Below are positions 1-8,357 of a DNA stretch of 34,732 bases, piece by piece. Origin of the DNA: Fidelibacterota bacterium (GTDB lineage Bacteria > Fidelibacterota > Marinisomatia > SCGC-AAA003-L08 > TS1B11); assembly GCA_022563485.1 (NCBI GenBank), contig JADFNF010000002.1:1-34732 (forward strand), read 5' to 3'. A program made the translations under genes and the position numbers. The notes below the pieces were generated by a model. It was not told the DNA's origin, did no database searches, and saw only the letters and a list, made by a program, of their open reading frames with translations. Position 1 is the first letter of the stretch; the number at the start of each line of letters is the position of its first letter.

Positions 1-807
1 GCGGAGTTTTTGGTGGTGCCCCAACGATAGGGAGGACCAGGCCTGTTGATGATACTGCCTGAGCAAAAAACTTCGTGTGAGTGGGACATTGTCATAATAG
101 TAGGGCCGCACCGTGCGGCGGTCGACATAGACGCCACCGGCCCAGGTGGATGCCTCGCGATAAAAACTGCGGCTGAGTCCTATTGATTGCAGTGCCAATT
201 CTTCGGCCTGGCGGTATTGAACCCTGGCGGTCCACCAGCTCCCCAGCAGGCGTTTTTCGTAGAGTGAAAACGCGACGCCTCTGGGAATATCACGGTCACT
301 CCGCCAATTGTAGCTGGCCCGTATGCTCTGGCCGTTCCCCAGAAAGTTATTGTCTTTCATGGTGGCCCGGGTGGCGATGATGCCCCCTTCCTGCTTATAA
401 GAGCCCCCGAATTCCAGAGACCATGTATCGCGCGCGTATACGGTAAGGTCGATGGTCTGATCATCCAGGGTATCCCTGTGTATAGATACCTCGCCGATGA
501 TGTCCAACTTCCGCAAATTGCGCTCGGTCTCTTCCACCAGTTCAGGGTCATAGACATCCCCTTCCTTGAAGAGCAGTTCATTGCGGATGACCTGCCATTT
601 CGTCATAATGTGCAGTTTATTGACCATGCGCGGGATAATCTGATGACCGCTGAAGTTGTCTTTATCCAAGATCGGTTTACGAACAATGGTCACGCGGCCG
701 ATCCGGTAGGGGCGGGTCTCGCCTACCTCTGCCCATGTGGCTGTTATGAGAATCAGGGCCAGGAGCATGGGGGCATGAAGGTTCTGGATGGACCCGAACC
801 GGGGCAT
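1..807 (-). CDS. Omp85/BamA-like outer-membrane protein (5' part; 3' end beyond window)
   Basis: An open frame of 269 codons runs from ATG at 807 to the left edge without a stop, so only the N-terminal part is present. The first ~27 residues look like a signal peptide, with a hydrophobic MLLALILITATWA stretch. They are followed by a POTRA-like segment (residues ~35-120) containing VIRNELLFKEGDVYDPELVE and a following ETERNLRKLDIIGEVSI, which resembles the late POTRA of Omp85 proteins. After DTWSLEFGGSY the sequence becomes alternating and aromatic-rich (TMKDNNFLGNGQSIRASYNW), as in a beta-barrel start. Only one POTRA-like repeat is visible, against five in BamA, so it is probably a BamA paralogue rather than BamA itself. 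ATG 807 lies 2 nt after the glycosyltransferase stop, so the two are likely co-transcribed. ATG at 768 is an alternative start. The family call is from motif recognition only. Confidence 0.72.
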   Translation of the reverse strand, partial: MPRFGSIQNLHAPMLLALILITATWAEVGETRPYRIGRVTIVRKPILDKDNFSGHQIIPRMVNKLHIMTKWQVIRNELLFKEGDVYDPELVEETERNLRKLDIIGEVSIHRDTLDDQTIDLTVYARDTWSLEFGGSYKQEGGIIATRATMKDNNFLGNGQSIRASYNWRSDRDIPRGVAFSLYEKRLLGSWWTARVQYRQAEELALQSIGLSRSFYREASTWAGGVYVDRRTVRPYYYDNVPLTRSFLLRQYHQQAWSSLSLGHHQKLR

Positions 808-809
808 GA

Positions 810-2720
810 TCACTCGGCACTGCCGCTGAAGCCGGTACAGAGAAACAGAGTGATGGAGCGCAGCTTTTGGCCGCGCCAGGTGATGTCCACCCGCTCCAGG
901 AACCGGTGGTCAGTGAACGCGCGAGCCACCGCCGGGGGTAGGGTGTCGGTGTTGGTTATATAGAGCACCTCTTGGCCTGACAGCAGCGCCGACCGCTGCC
1001 AAGTATCATATTGGTTGGGCCTGCGGTGGGGCGCGAAGGTAGTGACTTGGGGGTGGTCCGGCAAGTGGTAGGCCAGGAGCGCGGCATATTGGTAACGGTC
1101 GGCGACGATCAGTCGCGGTTGCCCTTCGGCGGAGCGGTGGACCGCGACCCTGGCGGCCACCTGGTCCCAGCCCACGGCTCGGGCCACGGGATGCTGCCGG
1201 GCAGGGATCGGTAGCAGTGATGCATGCATTTCAATAAACGCCAGTAGTGTCAGACCGACGCTCACGGCGATGCTTAGACCGGCCAGAAGCGGGGCGAACT
1301 TAATTTTACGCCAGGTCTGCTCATAGGCGGCAGTCAGGAGCAGGGAGCCGGCCACGTAGGTGGGCGCGGCCCAATTTGCTTCAGTCCTGGACGTCAAGGC
1401 GGTGAGCATGAAAAATAAAAAGATAGCTGCCGATGTGACCGAGAGGAACAGATAGGCCCGGTTATTTTCCTTAATCCCCCGTATCAAACCGTGTCCAATC
1501 GCGGCCAGGAAGCCCAAGAACAATAAGGGGCTGACCACCGCCGCCTGCCCGCCGATATATTCGACCAGATAGCGGAGAGAGACGGTTTTCGGAGTCCCGA
1601 TGCCGTGGTGGAGCTGAAAGCGAAACGACACCCAGGCGTGCTGATAATTCCACCAGATCACTGGCATGAACACCAGAAAGGCGCACAGCACCATCAGATA
1701 GGGACCGGGCTCCCTAAGCCAATGCCGGTCGTCTCTGGATAATGCTAGATAAATAAATATGGCAGGCAGCAACAATATGGCGGTGTACTTGGCAAGCAGG
1801 CCCAGGCCAATCACCAGGCCCCCGATGATCCAGTGTGACAGCGTAGAGTGCTGGAGGGCCCGCCAGACCAGGTGCAGGGCAAGCGTCCAGAAGAAGAGTT
1901 GGGGGATGTCCGGCGTCATGATCATGGCACCGACGGCATAAAGCAGGGTCGTATTTAAGATGACAATGGCGGCAAAGGCGATTTGGGGCGTAAACATTTT
2001 CCGGCCCATGTCATAGATCAGCAGCGATACCCCACCCGTCAACACGAAGGCGCTGAACCGGACAGCAGTGGCGGAATGCCCCCCCAGCCAAGTCGTCAGG
2101 GCGATGAGCCAGGCGACCATCGGAGGATGATCGAAGTAACCCCAGGCCAGTTGGCGCGACCATTCCCAGTAGTAGGCCTCGTCAGCCACCAGACTCACGT
2201 GCTGCATCGTGAAAAGCTTGATACCGGTCAAAAAGACCACGAACAGCAGGGCAGAGAGATCGTAGTTCATTGTACCGTGACGGCTGAACACCCATTTATC
2301 GGCAAATCTGAAATTGACCATCAGGCCCGCCCCAATGCCGAACAGATTCCAGACCAGGACTTTCGACACTTCCCAGCCAAAAAAAGTGGCCAGGAGATTG
2401 ACGGTAAACAGTTGGACCAGGAAGGCCGCCATCGCCGAGATGTAATACTTGAGCAGGGTGCCAAAGGGTGATCCGATTTGATCTGTCATCCGATCTTTCC
2501 AGGTCCAATGATAGTTCAACAGGAAGTTCGTTATCACGGAGACGACCCAGCCAAATAGCACCGCACTGTTGGTGCGAAGAATATCAGAAGTGATATCGCT
2601 TGACAGGAAGAGTGATAATCCGGTCACCGCCTCATTGACCAATATGCCCGACGCGCCCACGGCTGCGAATTTTAAAAACCGCTGTCGGGCGCCAAACTGG
2701 ATCAGTTTACGAATCGGCAT
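810..2720 (-). CDS. GtrA-like domain fused to GT39/ArnT-type membrane glycosyltransferase
   Basis: A polytopic membrane protein of 636 residues from ATG 2720. An upstream TTG at 2774 would add 18 residues; neither start has a good ribosome-binding site. Residues ~10-148 are a GtrA domain: four membrane segments with FLKFAAVGASG, NFLLNYHWTW and the closing NFRFADKWVFSR. GtrA proteins are linked to moving or anchoring polyprenyl-phosphate sugars. From ~152 onward the sequence is PMT/ArnT-like, with the acidic loop pair in LVADEAYYWEW (Asp180, Glu181) and then GYFDHPPMVAWL. Many further helices and a soluble C-terminal tail follow. GT39/ArnT enzymes use polyprenyl-phosphate sugars on the outer face of the inner membrane, so both halves could handle the same lipid-linked donor. 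The acceptor (lipid A, protein or glycan) cannot be told. The Omp85-like gene starts 2 nt downstream. Confidence 0.82.
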   Translation of the reverse strand: MPIRKLIQFGARQRFLKFAAVGASGILVNEAVTGLSLFLSSDITSDILRTNSAVLFGWVVSVITNFLLNYHWTWKDRMTDQIGSPFGTLLKYYISAMAAFLVQLFTVNLLATFFGWEVSKVLVWNLFGIGAGLMVNFRFADKWVFSRHGTMNYDLSALLFVVFLTGIKLFTMQHVSLVADEAYYWEWSRQLAWGYFDHPPMVAWLIALTTWLGGHSATAVRFSAFVLTGGVSLLIYDMGRKMFTPQIAFAAIVILNTTLLYAVGAMIMTPDIPQLFFWTLALHLVWRALQHSTLSHWIIGGLVIGLGLLAKYTAILLLPAIFIYLALSRDDRHWLREPGPYLMVLCAFLVFMPVIWWNYQHAWVSFRFQLHHGIGTPKTVSLRYLVEYIGGQAAVVSPLLFLGFLAAIGHGLIRGIKENNRAYLFLSVTSAAIFLFFMLTALTSRTEANWAAPTYVAGSLLLTAAYEQTWRKIKFAPLLAGLSIAVSVGLTLLAFIEMHASLLPIPARQHPVARAVGWDQVAARVAVHRSAEGQPRLIVADRYQYAALLAYHLPDHPQVTTFAPHRRPNQYDTWQRSALLSGQEVLYITNTDTLPPAVARAFTDHRFLERVDITWRGQKLRSITLFLCTGFSGSAE

Positions 2721-3130
2721 GGGTAGCTGGAGGGGCTTCCTTTTGGCATGGAAATGGTAACACGGGACGATCAACCCTATGGGTTTACTGAATAAGTTAA
2801 GTGCGTCCCACCGTCGGCAAGCATGATTTTATACTCTTACCTCAGGTTGGGCTTGGTCCGTCCGGCACCCGAGTAAATACTCTTGATGGGGTGCGGTTAC
2901 CCTCCCTTCCCGCCGCGCGCTATCAATGATGTATGTTCTTCCACTGCCAACACCCAAACCTGTCCTGGACGGGTGGCAAGGTCATAAATATGGACTATAC
3001 AATACGAATTGCGGAGCAGGCAGGGGGCTAGCCCGAAACCTAGGGGTTAGACGGCCACACCTCCAACTCCCTTTCGCCCCTCAACACCTAAACACCGGAC
3101 CGGCGCCGATCCGCCGTCCGAAGGCAGAGC
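2721..3130. other. Gene-free interval of about 410 bp between the glycosidase-like and glycosyltransferase genes
   Basis: No convincing coding frame on either strand: the open frames here are short, lack ribosome-binding sites and resemble no family I know. The interval probably separates the ribosomal/glycosidase transcript from the glycosyltransferase/Omp85 transcript. On the minus strand, an A/T-rich TATAAAAT at about 2826-2833 could be a -10 box for the glycosyltransferase gene, but I find no matching -35. A GGGCTAGCCC palindrome lies near 3025-3035. A hairpin just downstream of the glycosidase-like gene is listed separately. I found no riboswitch, tRNA or repeat. Confidence 0.5.
3096..3120 (-). 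terminator. Possible hairpin downstream of the glycosidase-like gene, no U-tract
   Basis: Ten bases past the stop codon at 3131 lies a G+C-rich inverted repeat, CGGAC...GTCCG. It extends by four further pairs across a one-base bulge with a six-base loop. The transcript continues into GUGUUUAGG, not a run of U, so this is at best a weak or factor-dependent terminator or a 3'-end stabilising hairpin. It is the only obvious stem at the end of the ~30-kb block. Confidence 0.3.
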
Positions 3131-4294
3131 CTACCGGTTCAGCATCTTGATGATGGGATCGAAGCGGGCCAGGTTGGTCTTATGGGCATCGTAGGAGAAG
3201 ACGCAGACCGCCTCGAAGCCATAGAGCCGGGCCAGGCGTATTTTTTCAGCCGTGGCGGCGGCATCCTGATTGTAGTTGGCCACCCCCATGATCACCCGCT
3301 TTTTAAGTCGCTCGGGGAGCGAGCGGGACATGCCGGTGATCACCTCCAGGAATTCGCTGCGGGCCGGCGTGTAGTTCATGGGGAGGGCATAATCGAGGAT
3401 GCCGTCCTGTAGCCATTGGGCCCAGTCCTGATAGTACTTATTGCGGGCCACCTGGGCATGGGGCTTTACCGCGGCCGTGAGGAGAGTCTCCCTCCCGCTG
3501 ATGGTAATGATGGCATGGAGGGCGGTGATAAGCTCAGTAACCTTCTGCCGGCGGTAGTCATCCCAGATCGTTAACTTTTCACTGGCCTCCCGACCGTCTG
3601 CATGCTCAGCGGCCAGGGTGCGCGGCAGGCTGATAGCCCGGGGATCGAAGCCATGCCGGGCGCGAAAGACCATGAGCCCCTCCTCGTTGTAACCGTAGTC
3701 CAGATCGTAATAGCGACTGTAGTCCAGGTGCAGACCATCAATGGCATAATTGAGGATAATCTCGGTGAATACGGCCTGCAGGTAATCGTTTACCTCCGGG
3801 TGGATGGGTGAGAGATAAATCCCTTCGAAGGACTTATCCCGGGGCGCGGCCAGATCGATGTCCCGCAGGCTCAGGCCGTTGGCATTCACGTCCAGCCACT
3901 CGGGGTGCATATGGTAAATATGGCTGGTCGTGGCCGGTGGGGTCCGCGCTGACCACAGGAGGTAGGTGGTGACCCAGGCGTGGACATTCAGCCCCAGCTC
4001 GTGACCCCGGGCAACCGCGTAGCCCAACGGATCGAACTGGCTGTCTCGAATGTAAGGACTGCGAGGTACGATGAGTGAGCGGTAGTAGGCATCACCTCGT
4101 CCCCGGACCTGCACAAACACATGGTTGAAACCGCTTTCCCTGGCGAACACCAGGGCGGCCTCCACCTCCTCCCGACTTACCATGCTCTCCCGTACGATCC
4201 AAAGACCTTTGATACGCAACGGCTCCAGGGGGTCGGCAGCCATCCTGGTCATGAAAAGAAAAAAGGCAGCTAAAACGGCCACCTTTCGAAACAT
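3131..4294 (-). CDS. Secreted GHL10 (YngK/DUF187)-type glycosidase-like protein
   Basis: 387 residues from ATG 4294; an upstream TTG at 4315 is possible but would put extra residues before the signal peptide. Residues 1-20 (MFRKVAVLAAFFLFMTRMAA) form a signal peptide, so the protein is exported. The mature part resembles the glycosyl-hydrolase-like GHL10 family (PF02638), a TIM-barrel fold. It has RIKGLWIVRE at the first strand, FVQVRGRGDAYY near 60-71, HAWVTTYLLW near 105-114, and the family hallmark DGLHLDYSRYYDLDYGY around 186-202. It ends with a typical strand (YGFEAVCVFSYDAH). Characterised or predicted relatives act on peptidoglycan or other envelope glycans, but substrate and activity are not shown here. 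It lies 56 nt after rplQ without a visible terminator, so read-through from the ribosomal block is likely. Confidence 0.8.
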   Translation of the reverse strand: MFRKVAVLAAFFLFMTRMAADPLEPLRIKGLWIVRESMVSREEVEAALVFARESGFNHVFVQVRGRGDAYYRSLIVPRSPYIRDSQFDPLGYAVARGHELGLNVHAWVTTYLLWSARTPPATTSHIYHMHPEWLDVNANGLSLRDIDLAAPRDKSFEGIYLSPIHPEVNDYLQAVFTEIILNYAIDGLHLDYSRYYDLDYGYNEEGLMVFRARHGFDPRAISLPRTLAAEHADGREASEKLTIWDDYRRQKVTELITALHAIITISGRETLLTAAVKPHAQVARNKYYQDWAQWLQDGILDYALPMNYTPARSEFLEVITGMSRSLPERLKKRVIMGVANYNQDAAATAEKIRLARLYGFEAVCVFSYDAHKTNLARFDPIIKMLNR

Positions 4295-4350
4295 AGGACG
4301 GGTGCGAGTCAACAATATGCCGCTAGTGACAGGGCGAGCAGGCTGGCACC

Positions 4351-4776
4351 TTACTTCTTGGCCTTCTTGTCCGCGGTGGCGCTCCCCTCCGCACTTTCAG
4401 CGGGCACCGAGCCGATATCCACCAGTTCCACCAGGGAAACCGGTGCGCGATCATTGGTCCGAGGACCCAGTTTGATAATGCGCGTATAACCGCCGGGCCG
4501 GTCGGTATACTGCGGTGCGATCTCATTAAATAGTTTTTCAGCTATCATCTGGCCGTAAGCGCCCGGTATGGCTCGCAGCACCTGCCGCCGGGCATGGAGC
4601 GTGCCCTGCTTGGCGAATGTGATGAGGGGCTCGACGAAGCGACGCAGCTCCTTAGCCTTGGCGTCGGTGGTTTTAATTCGCTTATGAATGATAAGGGACG
4701 CCGCCAAGTTCCTCAAGAGGGCCTTGCGGTGACTAGCCTTACGATTCAGTTTACGACCCCTTTTCAGATGTCGCAT
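4351..4776 (-). CDS. rplQ: 50S ribosomal protein L17
   Basis: 141 residues from ATG. It opens with MRHLKRGRKLNRKASHRKAL and continues LRNLAASLIIHKRIKTT, the classic L17 N-terminus; L17 binds 23S rRNA near the exit tunnel on the large subunit. The core ends near GGYTRIIKLGPRTNDRAPVS, and a tail of about 20 residues rich in Ala, Ser, Glu and Lys (ending DKKAKK) extends past the length of the shortest bacterial L17 proteins. It lies 16 nt after rpoA, the usual last gene of the alpha operon. No terminator is visible behind it before the glycosidase-like gene. Confidence 0.98.
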   Translation of the reverse strand: MRHLKRGRKLNRKASHRKALLRNLAASLIIHKRIKTTDAKAKELRRFVEPLITFAKQGTLHARRQVLRAIPGAYGQMIAEKLFNEIAPQYTDRPGGYTRIIKLGPRTNDRAPVSLVELVDIGSVPAESAEGSATADKKAKK

Positions 4777-4792
4777 GATGCCTTCATCCTCT

Positions 4793-5758
4793 CTAATTCC
4801 CTATGAGGCTGTCGTCGATCTTCATGCCGAAATAGAGCCCCATTTCGCCTAATTTTTCCTGTAACTCCGTCAGCGACTTGCGCCCAAAGTTCTTGAATTT
4901 GAGCATCTCATTCTCTTCTTTGGTCACCAGCTCGTAGATTGTCAGGATACCCGCCGCCTGCAGGCAATTGTGACTGCGGACCGACAGTTCCATTTCATCG
5001 ATGCTCTTTTTAAGCAAGCTGCGCAGTTGGATTCCCTGATCGTTTATTTTGTCTTCCACATCAGCGATCTGGGGCGACTCCTCAAAGGTGAAGACATCGA
5101 CCAGGCTATGGATCTGCCTTGCCGCGTAATTCACTGCGTCCTTGGGAGTCGTGGACCCATCGCACTTCACCTCCATTGTGAGGCGCTCAAGCTGGTCTTT
5201 GGAAGCCGGTAGAGGCTTTACATCGAAAGTAACGCTGGTCACCGGATTATAGATAGCATCGAGGAAGATCGTACCGATGGGGGCATCGGGTAACTTATTC
5301 TTCTCGGCGGAGACATACCCCTTGCCCCGGTTAATCCGAATCTCCATCTTGACTTTTTTCTTGCCGTTGAGGGTAAAGATTTCCAGGTCAGGATTGAGGA
5401 CCTTGAACTGGGCCGATGCCTTACCGATGTCGCCGGCCTTGAACACCCCTTTACTTTCCAGAGTGAGCATGACGGGATCCGGCTTCAGTTCACTGAGATT
5501 AAACCGCACCTGCTTGAGGTTGAGGACGATATCAGCCACATCCTCGATGATGCCATCGACGGTAGAAAATTCGTGCTGGACACCATCGAGTTTGATGGAG
5601 GTGATGGCTGCACCAGGAATCGCTGTCAATAGAGTCCGGCGCATGGCGTTCCCCAAGGTGATACCATAACCCCGTTCCAGGGGTTCTACGACAAAGGTAG
5701 CATGCCGGTCGCTGTGCTCCTCAATCCGATGCTTGCTCTGACTGTCCATATCTGCCAT
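4793..5758 (-). CDS. rpoA: DNA-directed RNA polymerase subunit alpha
   Basis: 321 residues from the ATG at 5758. An in-frame ATG at 5776 lacks a ribosome-binding site, while GAAGGAAG sits 4 nt before 5758, so I prefer the shorter form. The N-terminal domain (to ~230) carries the dimerisation and assembly motifs, including EPLERGYGITLGNAMRRTLL and GAAITSIKLDGV. A linker leads to the C-terminal domain with MELSVRSHNCLQAAGI and FGRKSLTELQEKL, which contacts UP elements and activators. Length is normal for bacteria. It sits between rpsD and rplQ as in the standard alpha operon. Confidence 0.98.
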   Translation of the reverse strand: MADMDSQSKHRIEEHSDRHATFVVEPLERGYGITLGNAMRRTLLTAIPGAAITSIKLDGVQHEFSTVDGIIEDVADIVLNLKQVRFNLSELKPDPVMLTLESKGVFKAGDIGKASAQFKVLNPDLEIFTLNGKKKVKMEIRINRGKGYVSAEKNKLPDAPIGTIFLDAIYNPVTSVTFDVKPLPASKDQLERLTMEVKCDGSTTPKDAVNYAARQIHSLVDVFTFEESPQIADVEDKINDQGIQLRSLLKKSIDEMELSVRSHNCLQAAGILTIYELVTKEENEMLKFKNFGRKSLTELQEKLGEMGLYFGMKIDDSLIGN

Positions 5759-5779
5759 TAATCTTCCTTCGCGCATACA

Positions 5780-6391
5780 TTACTTAGAGTATAATTCGAC
5801 GACGAGTTGTTCATTAACCTGCTCGGGAATCTCGTCGCGCTGTGGCGTGGCCAACAATACCCCGGTCATCTGGGCTTTATCCAGATCAAGCCAAGGCATC
5901 TGGTTGTCATCCATAATCCGTCGCATGGCATCATGGATGATCTCTGATTTCCGGCTTTTTTCCCTTACCTTGATCACGTCTCCCGGTTTGAGATGGTATG
6001 AGGGAATGTTCACCACCCGATCATTGACCATCAAGTGCTTATGGTTGACCATCTGCCGGGCGGCCCTGCGGGTTGGTGCAAATCCGATCCGGTAAACGGT
6101 GTTGTCCAGCCGCATTTCCAACATGGTCAGCAGGTTCTGGCCGGTTGGCCCTTCCTGGTTGGCCGCCTTTTTGAAGTAGTTGCTGAACTGGCGCTCCAGT
6201 ACGCCGTATAATTGCTTGATCCGCTGCTTCTCGCGGAGCTGGAGTCCGTAGGTGGATACTTTTCTCCGTCGCATGTTGCCATGCTGTCCGGGAGGATAGT
6301 TCTTTTTCATCGACGAAAACTTCGTCGATTCGAAGACGGGATAATCCAGCCGCCTGACAATTTTCCCCCTGGGACCCAAATATTTTGCCAT
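5780..6391 (-). CDS. rpsD: 30S ribosomal protein S4
   Basis: 203 residues from ATG, with a GGAG box (AAGGAGACAAG) just before it. S4 is a primary 16S rRNA binder that starts assembly of the 30S body. The N-terminal part (MAKYLGPRGKIVRRLDYPVF) has no zinc-binding cysteines, so this is the cysteine-free form. The S4 RNA-binding domain follows at about residues 90-155, with MLEMRLDNTVYRIGFAPTRR and an adjoining QMVNHKHLMVND. S4 autoregulates the alpha operon in E. coli, but the gaps here (9 nt to rpsK, 21 nt to rpoA) leave no separate leader. Confidence 0.98.
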   Translation of the reverse strand: MAKYLGPRGKIVRRLDYPVFESTKFSSMKKNYPPGQHGNMRRRKVSTYGLQLREKQRIKQLYGVLERQFSNYFKKAANQEGPTGQNLLTMLEMRLDNTVYRIGFAPTRRAARQMVNHKHLMVNDRVVNIPSYHLKPGDVIKVREKSRKSEIIHDAMRRIMDDNQMPWLDLDKAQMTGVLLATPQRDEIPEQVNEQLVVELYSK

Positions 6392-6400
6392 CTTGTCTCC

Positions 6401-6793
6401 TTAGACCCTGCGCCGTTTCGGTGGACGACAACCATTATGGGGGATAGGGGTCACATCCTTAATAGAGGTAATCACCAGGCCGGCCACTTGAAGCGACCGG
6501 ATGGCTGCTTCACGCCCGCTGCCGGGCCCTTTGACCCGGACCTCGACCGTAGTCATGCCTAAGTCCATGGCCTCCTTGGCCGCCTTCATGGCTGCCTGCT
6601 GAGCAGCGAAAGGGGTGCTCTTACGAGAGCCTTTAAAACCACTGGTGCCCCCCGTGGCCCAGGATATCACGTTGCCGTATTTATTGGTCAACGTGATCTT
6701 GGTATTGTTGAAGCTGGCCTTGACATGTGCAAGTCCCTCAGCCTCAACGACGACCTTTCTTTTCTTTTTGCGTCCCGCTGGTCTCTGTGCCAA
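6401..6793 (-). CDS. rpsK: 30S ribosomal protein S11
   Basis: 130 residues from a TTG start ([14 protein letters not shown]), chosen because the family needs the basic N-terminus and because GAGGAG lies about 10 nt upstream. S11 sits on the platform of the small subunit near the mRNA exit and the anti-Shine-Dalgarno region. Characteristic segments are [33 protein letters not shown] and the C-terminal [16 protein letters not shown]. It lies between rpsM and rpsD in normal alpha-operon order. Confidence 0.98.
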   Translation of the reverse strand: MAQRPAGRKKKRKVVVEAEGLAHVKASFNNTKITLTNKYGNVISWATGGTSGFKGSRKSTPFAAQQAAMKAAKEAMDLGMTTVEVRVKGPGSGREAAIRSLQVAGLVITSIKDVTPIPHNGCRPPKRRRV

Positions 6794-6823
6794 AGTTCTA
6801 TTACTCCTCTTTCAAGCAGATCA

Positions 6824-7189
6824 TCATTTTCGGATACCTCCCGACCGCTTGTGGCCTTTTCGGGTTCGAGCGTTGGTGTGAGTGCGTTGTCCATGCACAG
6901 GCAGACCACGCCGATGCCGGAGTCCCCGGTAGGAACCGATATCCATGAGTCGTTTGATATTCAAGTTCACTTCCGTGCGGAGTTCGCCCTCCACCTTGAA
7001 TTTGTCCGAGATGATGTTCCGAATGGCCACCACCTGCTGCTCGGTAAGTTCTCTCACCGGTGTATGGAAGGACACCTTAGCCTCGGTGAGAATTTGACGT
7101 GCGGTGGTTCGCCCAATGCCATAGATGTAGGGCAAAGCATACTCCGCCGATTTGTCGCGGGGAAGATCTATCCCGGCAATTCGAGCCAT
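6824..7189 (-). CDS. rpsM: 30S ribosomal protein S13
   Basis: 121 residues from ATG. S13 lies at the head of the 30S subunit, contacts the P-site tRNA through its tail and forms bridges with the 50S. It opens [20 protein letters not shown]. The helix-hairpin segment [13 protein letters not shown] follows. The strongly basic end [20 protein letters not shown] continues KRSGGIRK. First gene of the alpha cluster; it starts 38 nt after rpmJ with no obvious promoter between. Confidence 0.98.
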   Translation of the reverse strand: MARIAGIDLPRDKSAEYALPYIYGIGRTTARQILTEAKVSFHTPVRELTEQQVVAIRNIISDKFKVEGELRTEVNLNIKRLMDIGSYRGLRHRRGLPVHGQRTHTNARTRKGHKRSGGIRK

Positions 7190-7227
7190 AACTTTCTACC
7201 GCCCCCTGCTAGATTCGTTTGATGACA

Positions 7228-7341
7228 TCATCCTTGCCGCTGCTTATGCCGCCCATGCACACAGATCACCCGCACCACTCCCTTTCGGCGAATCACCTTG
7301 CACTTGGCGCAAATTTTCTTCACAGATGCTCTAACTTTCAT
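7228..7341 (-). CDS. rpmJ: 50S ribosomal protein L36 (zinc-binding form)
   Basis: A 37-residue gene read directly from the minus strand: ATG at 7341, TGA at 7228-7230. It starts [20 protein letters not shown], then [17 protein letters not shown], which is the L36 signature. Cys11, Cys14, Cys27 and His32 form the zinc site of the C+ type. L36 is a small late-assembly protein of the large subunit near the L7/L12 stalk base. It sits 23 nt after infA and before rpsM, the standard place. Confidence 0.97.
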   Translation of the reverse strand: MKVRASVKKICAKCKVIRRKGVVRVICVHGRHKQRQG

Positions 7342-7364
7342 TTTTTACCTCGCTGATCGGGCCG

Positions 7365-7583
7365 TCATTTATATCGATAAGTGATGCGGCCTCTGGACAA
7401 ATCATAGGGCGAGAGCTCTAAGGTAACCACATCCCCCGGCAGGATCTTGATAAAGTGCATGCGCATTTTGCCCGAGACATGCGCCAGAACCTTATGGCCG
7501 TTCTCCAGCTCCACGCGAAAGGTGGCGTTGGGTAGGGTCTTGATGATGGTTCCGTCGACCTGTATCCCTTTTTCTTTGGCCAT
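7365..7583 (-). CDS. infA: Translation initiation factor IF-1
   Basis: 72 residues from ATG, the exact usual length. IF-1 is a single OB-fold protein that occupies the A site of the 30S subunit and helps IF-2 and IF-3 during initiation. The sequence has [40 protein letters not shown] and ends [10 protein letters not shown], as in most bacteria. It begins only 4 nt after the end of map, so translational coupling is likely. Confidence 0.98.
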   Translation of the reverse strand: MAKEKGIQVDGTIIKTLPNATFRVELENGHKVLAHVSGKMRMHFIKILPGDVVTLELSPYDLSRGRITYRYK

Positions 7584-7587
7584 AGTG

Positions 7588-8343
7588 TTAAGTCACCTCA
7601 TAGGCTGTCAGGACCTCGGGTCCATTGCTAGTGATCACAATTGTATGCTCAAAGTGAGCTGAGGGCTTCCCATCCGCCGTTGTCACGGTCCAACCATCAT
7701 CCTGGGTGACAACTTCCCGCGACCCGATATTAATCATCGGCTCAATGGCCAGGCACATGCCTTCCCGAATGACGGCCCCTTGACCTGGCCGGCCATAGTT
7801 GGGGATCTGAGGCTCCTCATGGAGCCGGGTGCCGATACCGTGGCCTACCAGCTCCCGTACCACCCCATAGCCGACCTCTTCGGCATGCTGCTGGACGGCA
7901 TGCCCAATATCACCAACGGTGCCGCCTGCCACCGCAACCTTAATGCCCAGATCGAGACATTCCTTGGTCCGGGTGATGAGGTCTTGATGGGCCTGATCAA
8001 TCTTCCCGACGGCAAAGGTCCGGGCGTGATCGCTATAGTAGCCGTCCTTCAAAGCCCCCACATCAAGCCCCACGATCTGACCCTCCCTGAGCGGTAGGTC
8101 CGATGGAATGCCGTGTACCACTTCGTGCTCCACCGATACACAGAGGGTGGCTGGATAGCCGTACAGTCCCTTGAAACCGGGCTCGGCATGTCGGCTCCGG
8201 ATATATTTTTCGGCTTCAGAGTCGAGTTTCTTCGGAGTCATGCCCGGCTCGATCATATCACCCAACAGCCGCAATACTTCCGCCGCGATCCGGCTGCTCT
8301 GCCGAATTTTCCGGACCTCATCCATGTTTCGTAAGTGAACCAT
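7588..8343 (-). CDS. map: Methionine aminopeptidase, type I
   Basis: 251 residues from ATG. The enzyme removes the N-terminal methionine from new proteins in the cytosol. The five metal ligands of the pita-bread fold are visible: two Asp in [20 protein letters not shown], His in [12 protein letters not shown], Glu in [11 protein letters not shown] and Glu in HFEHTIVIT. The substrate-pocket His is in EVVHGIPSD. There is no N-terminal extension or zinc finger, so this is the short type Ia form. It lies between secY and infA; adk, which is often placed between secY and map, is missing here. Confidence 0.98.
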   Translation of the reverse strand: MVHLRNMDEVRKIRQSSRIAAEVLRLLGDMIEPGMTPKKLDSEAEKYIRSRHAEPGFKGLYGYPATLCVSVEHEVVHGIPSDLPLREGQIVGLDVGALKDGYYSDHARTFAVGKIDQAHQDLITRTKECLDLGIKVAVAGGTVGDIGHAVQQHAEEVGYGVVRELVGHGIGTRLHEEPQIPNYGRPGQGAVIREGMCLAIEPMINIGSREVVTQDDGWTVTTADGKPSAHFEHTIVITSNGPEVLTAYEVT

Positions 8344-8357
8344 ACTACCGGCGCGAG

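Noticed and set aside
2926-3150. A 74-codon plus-strand frame in the intergenic stretch after the glycosidase-like gene
   Set aside because: No ribosome-binding site, proline/arginine-rich low-quality sequence, and it runs into the 3' end of the neighbouring gene on the other strand.
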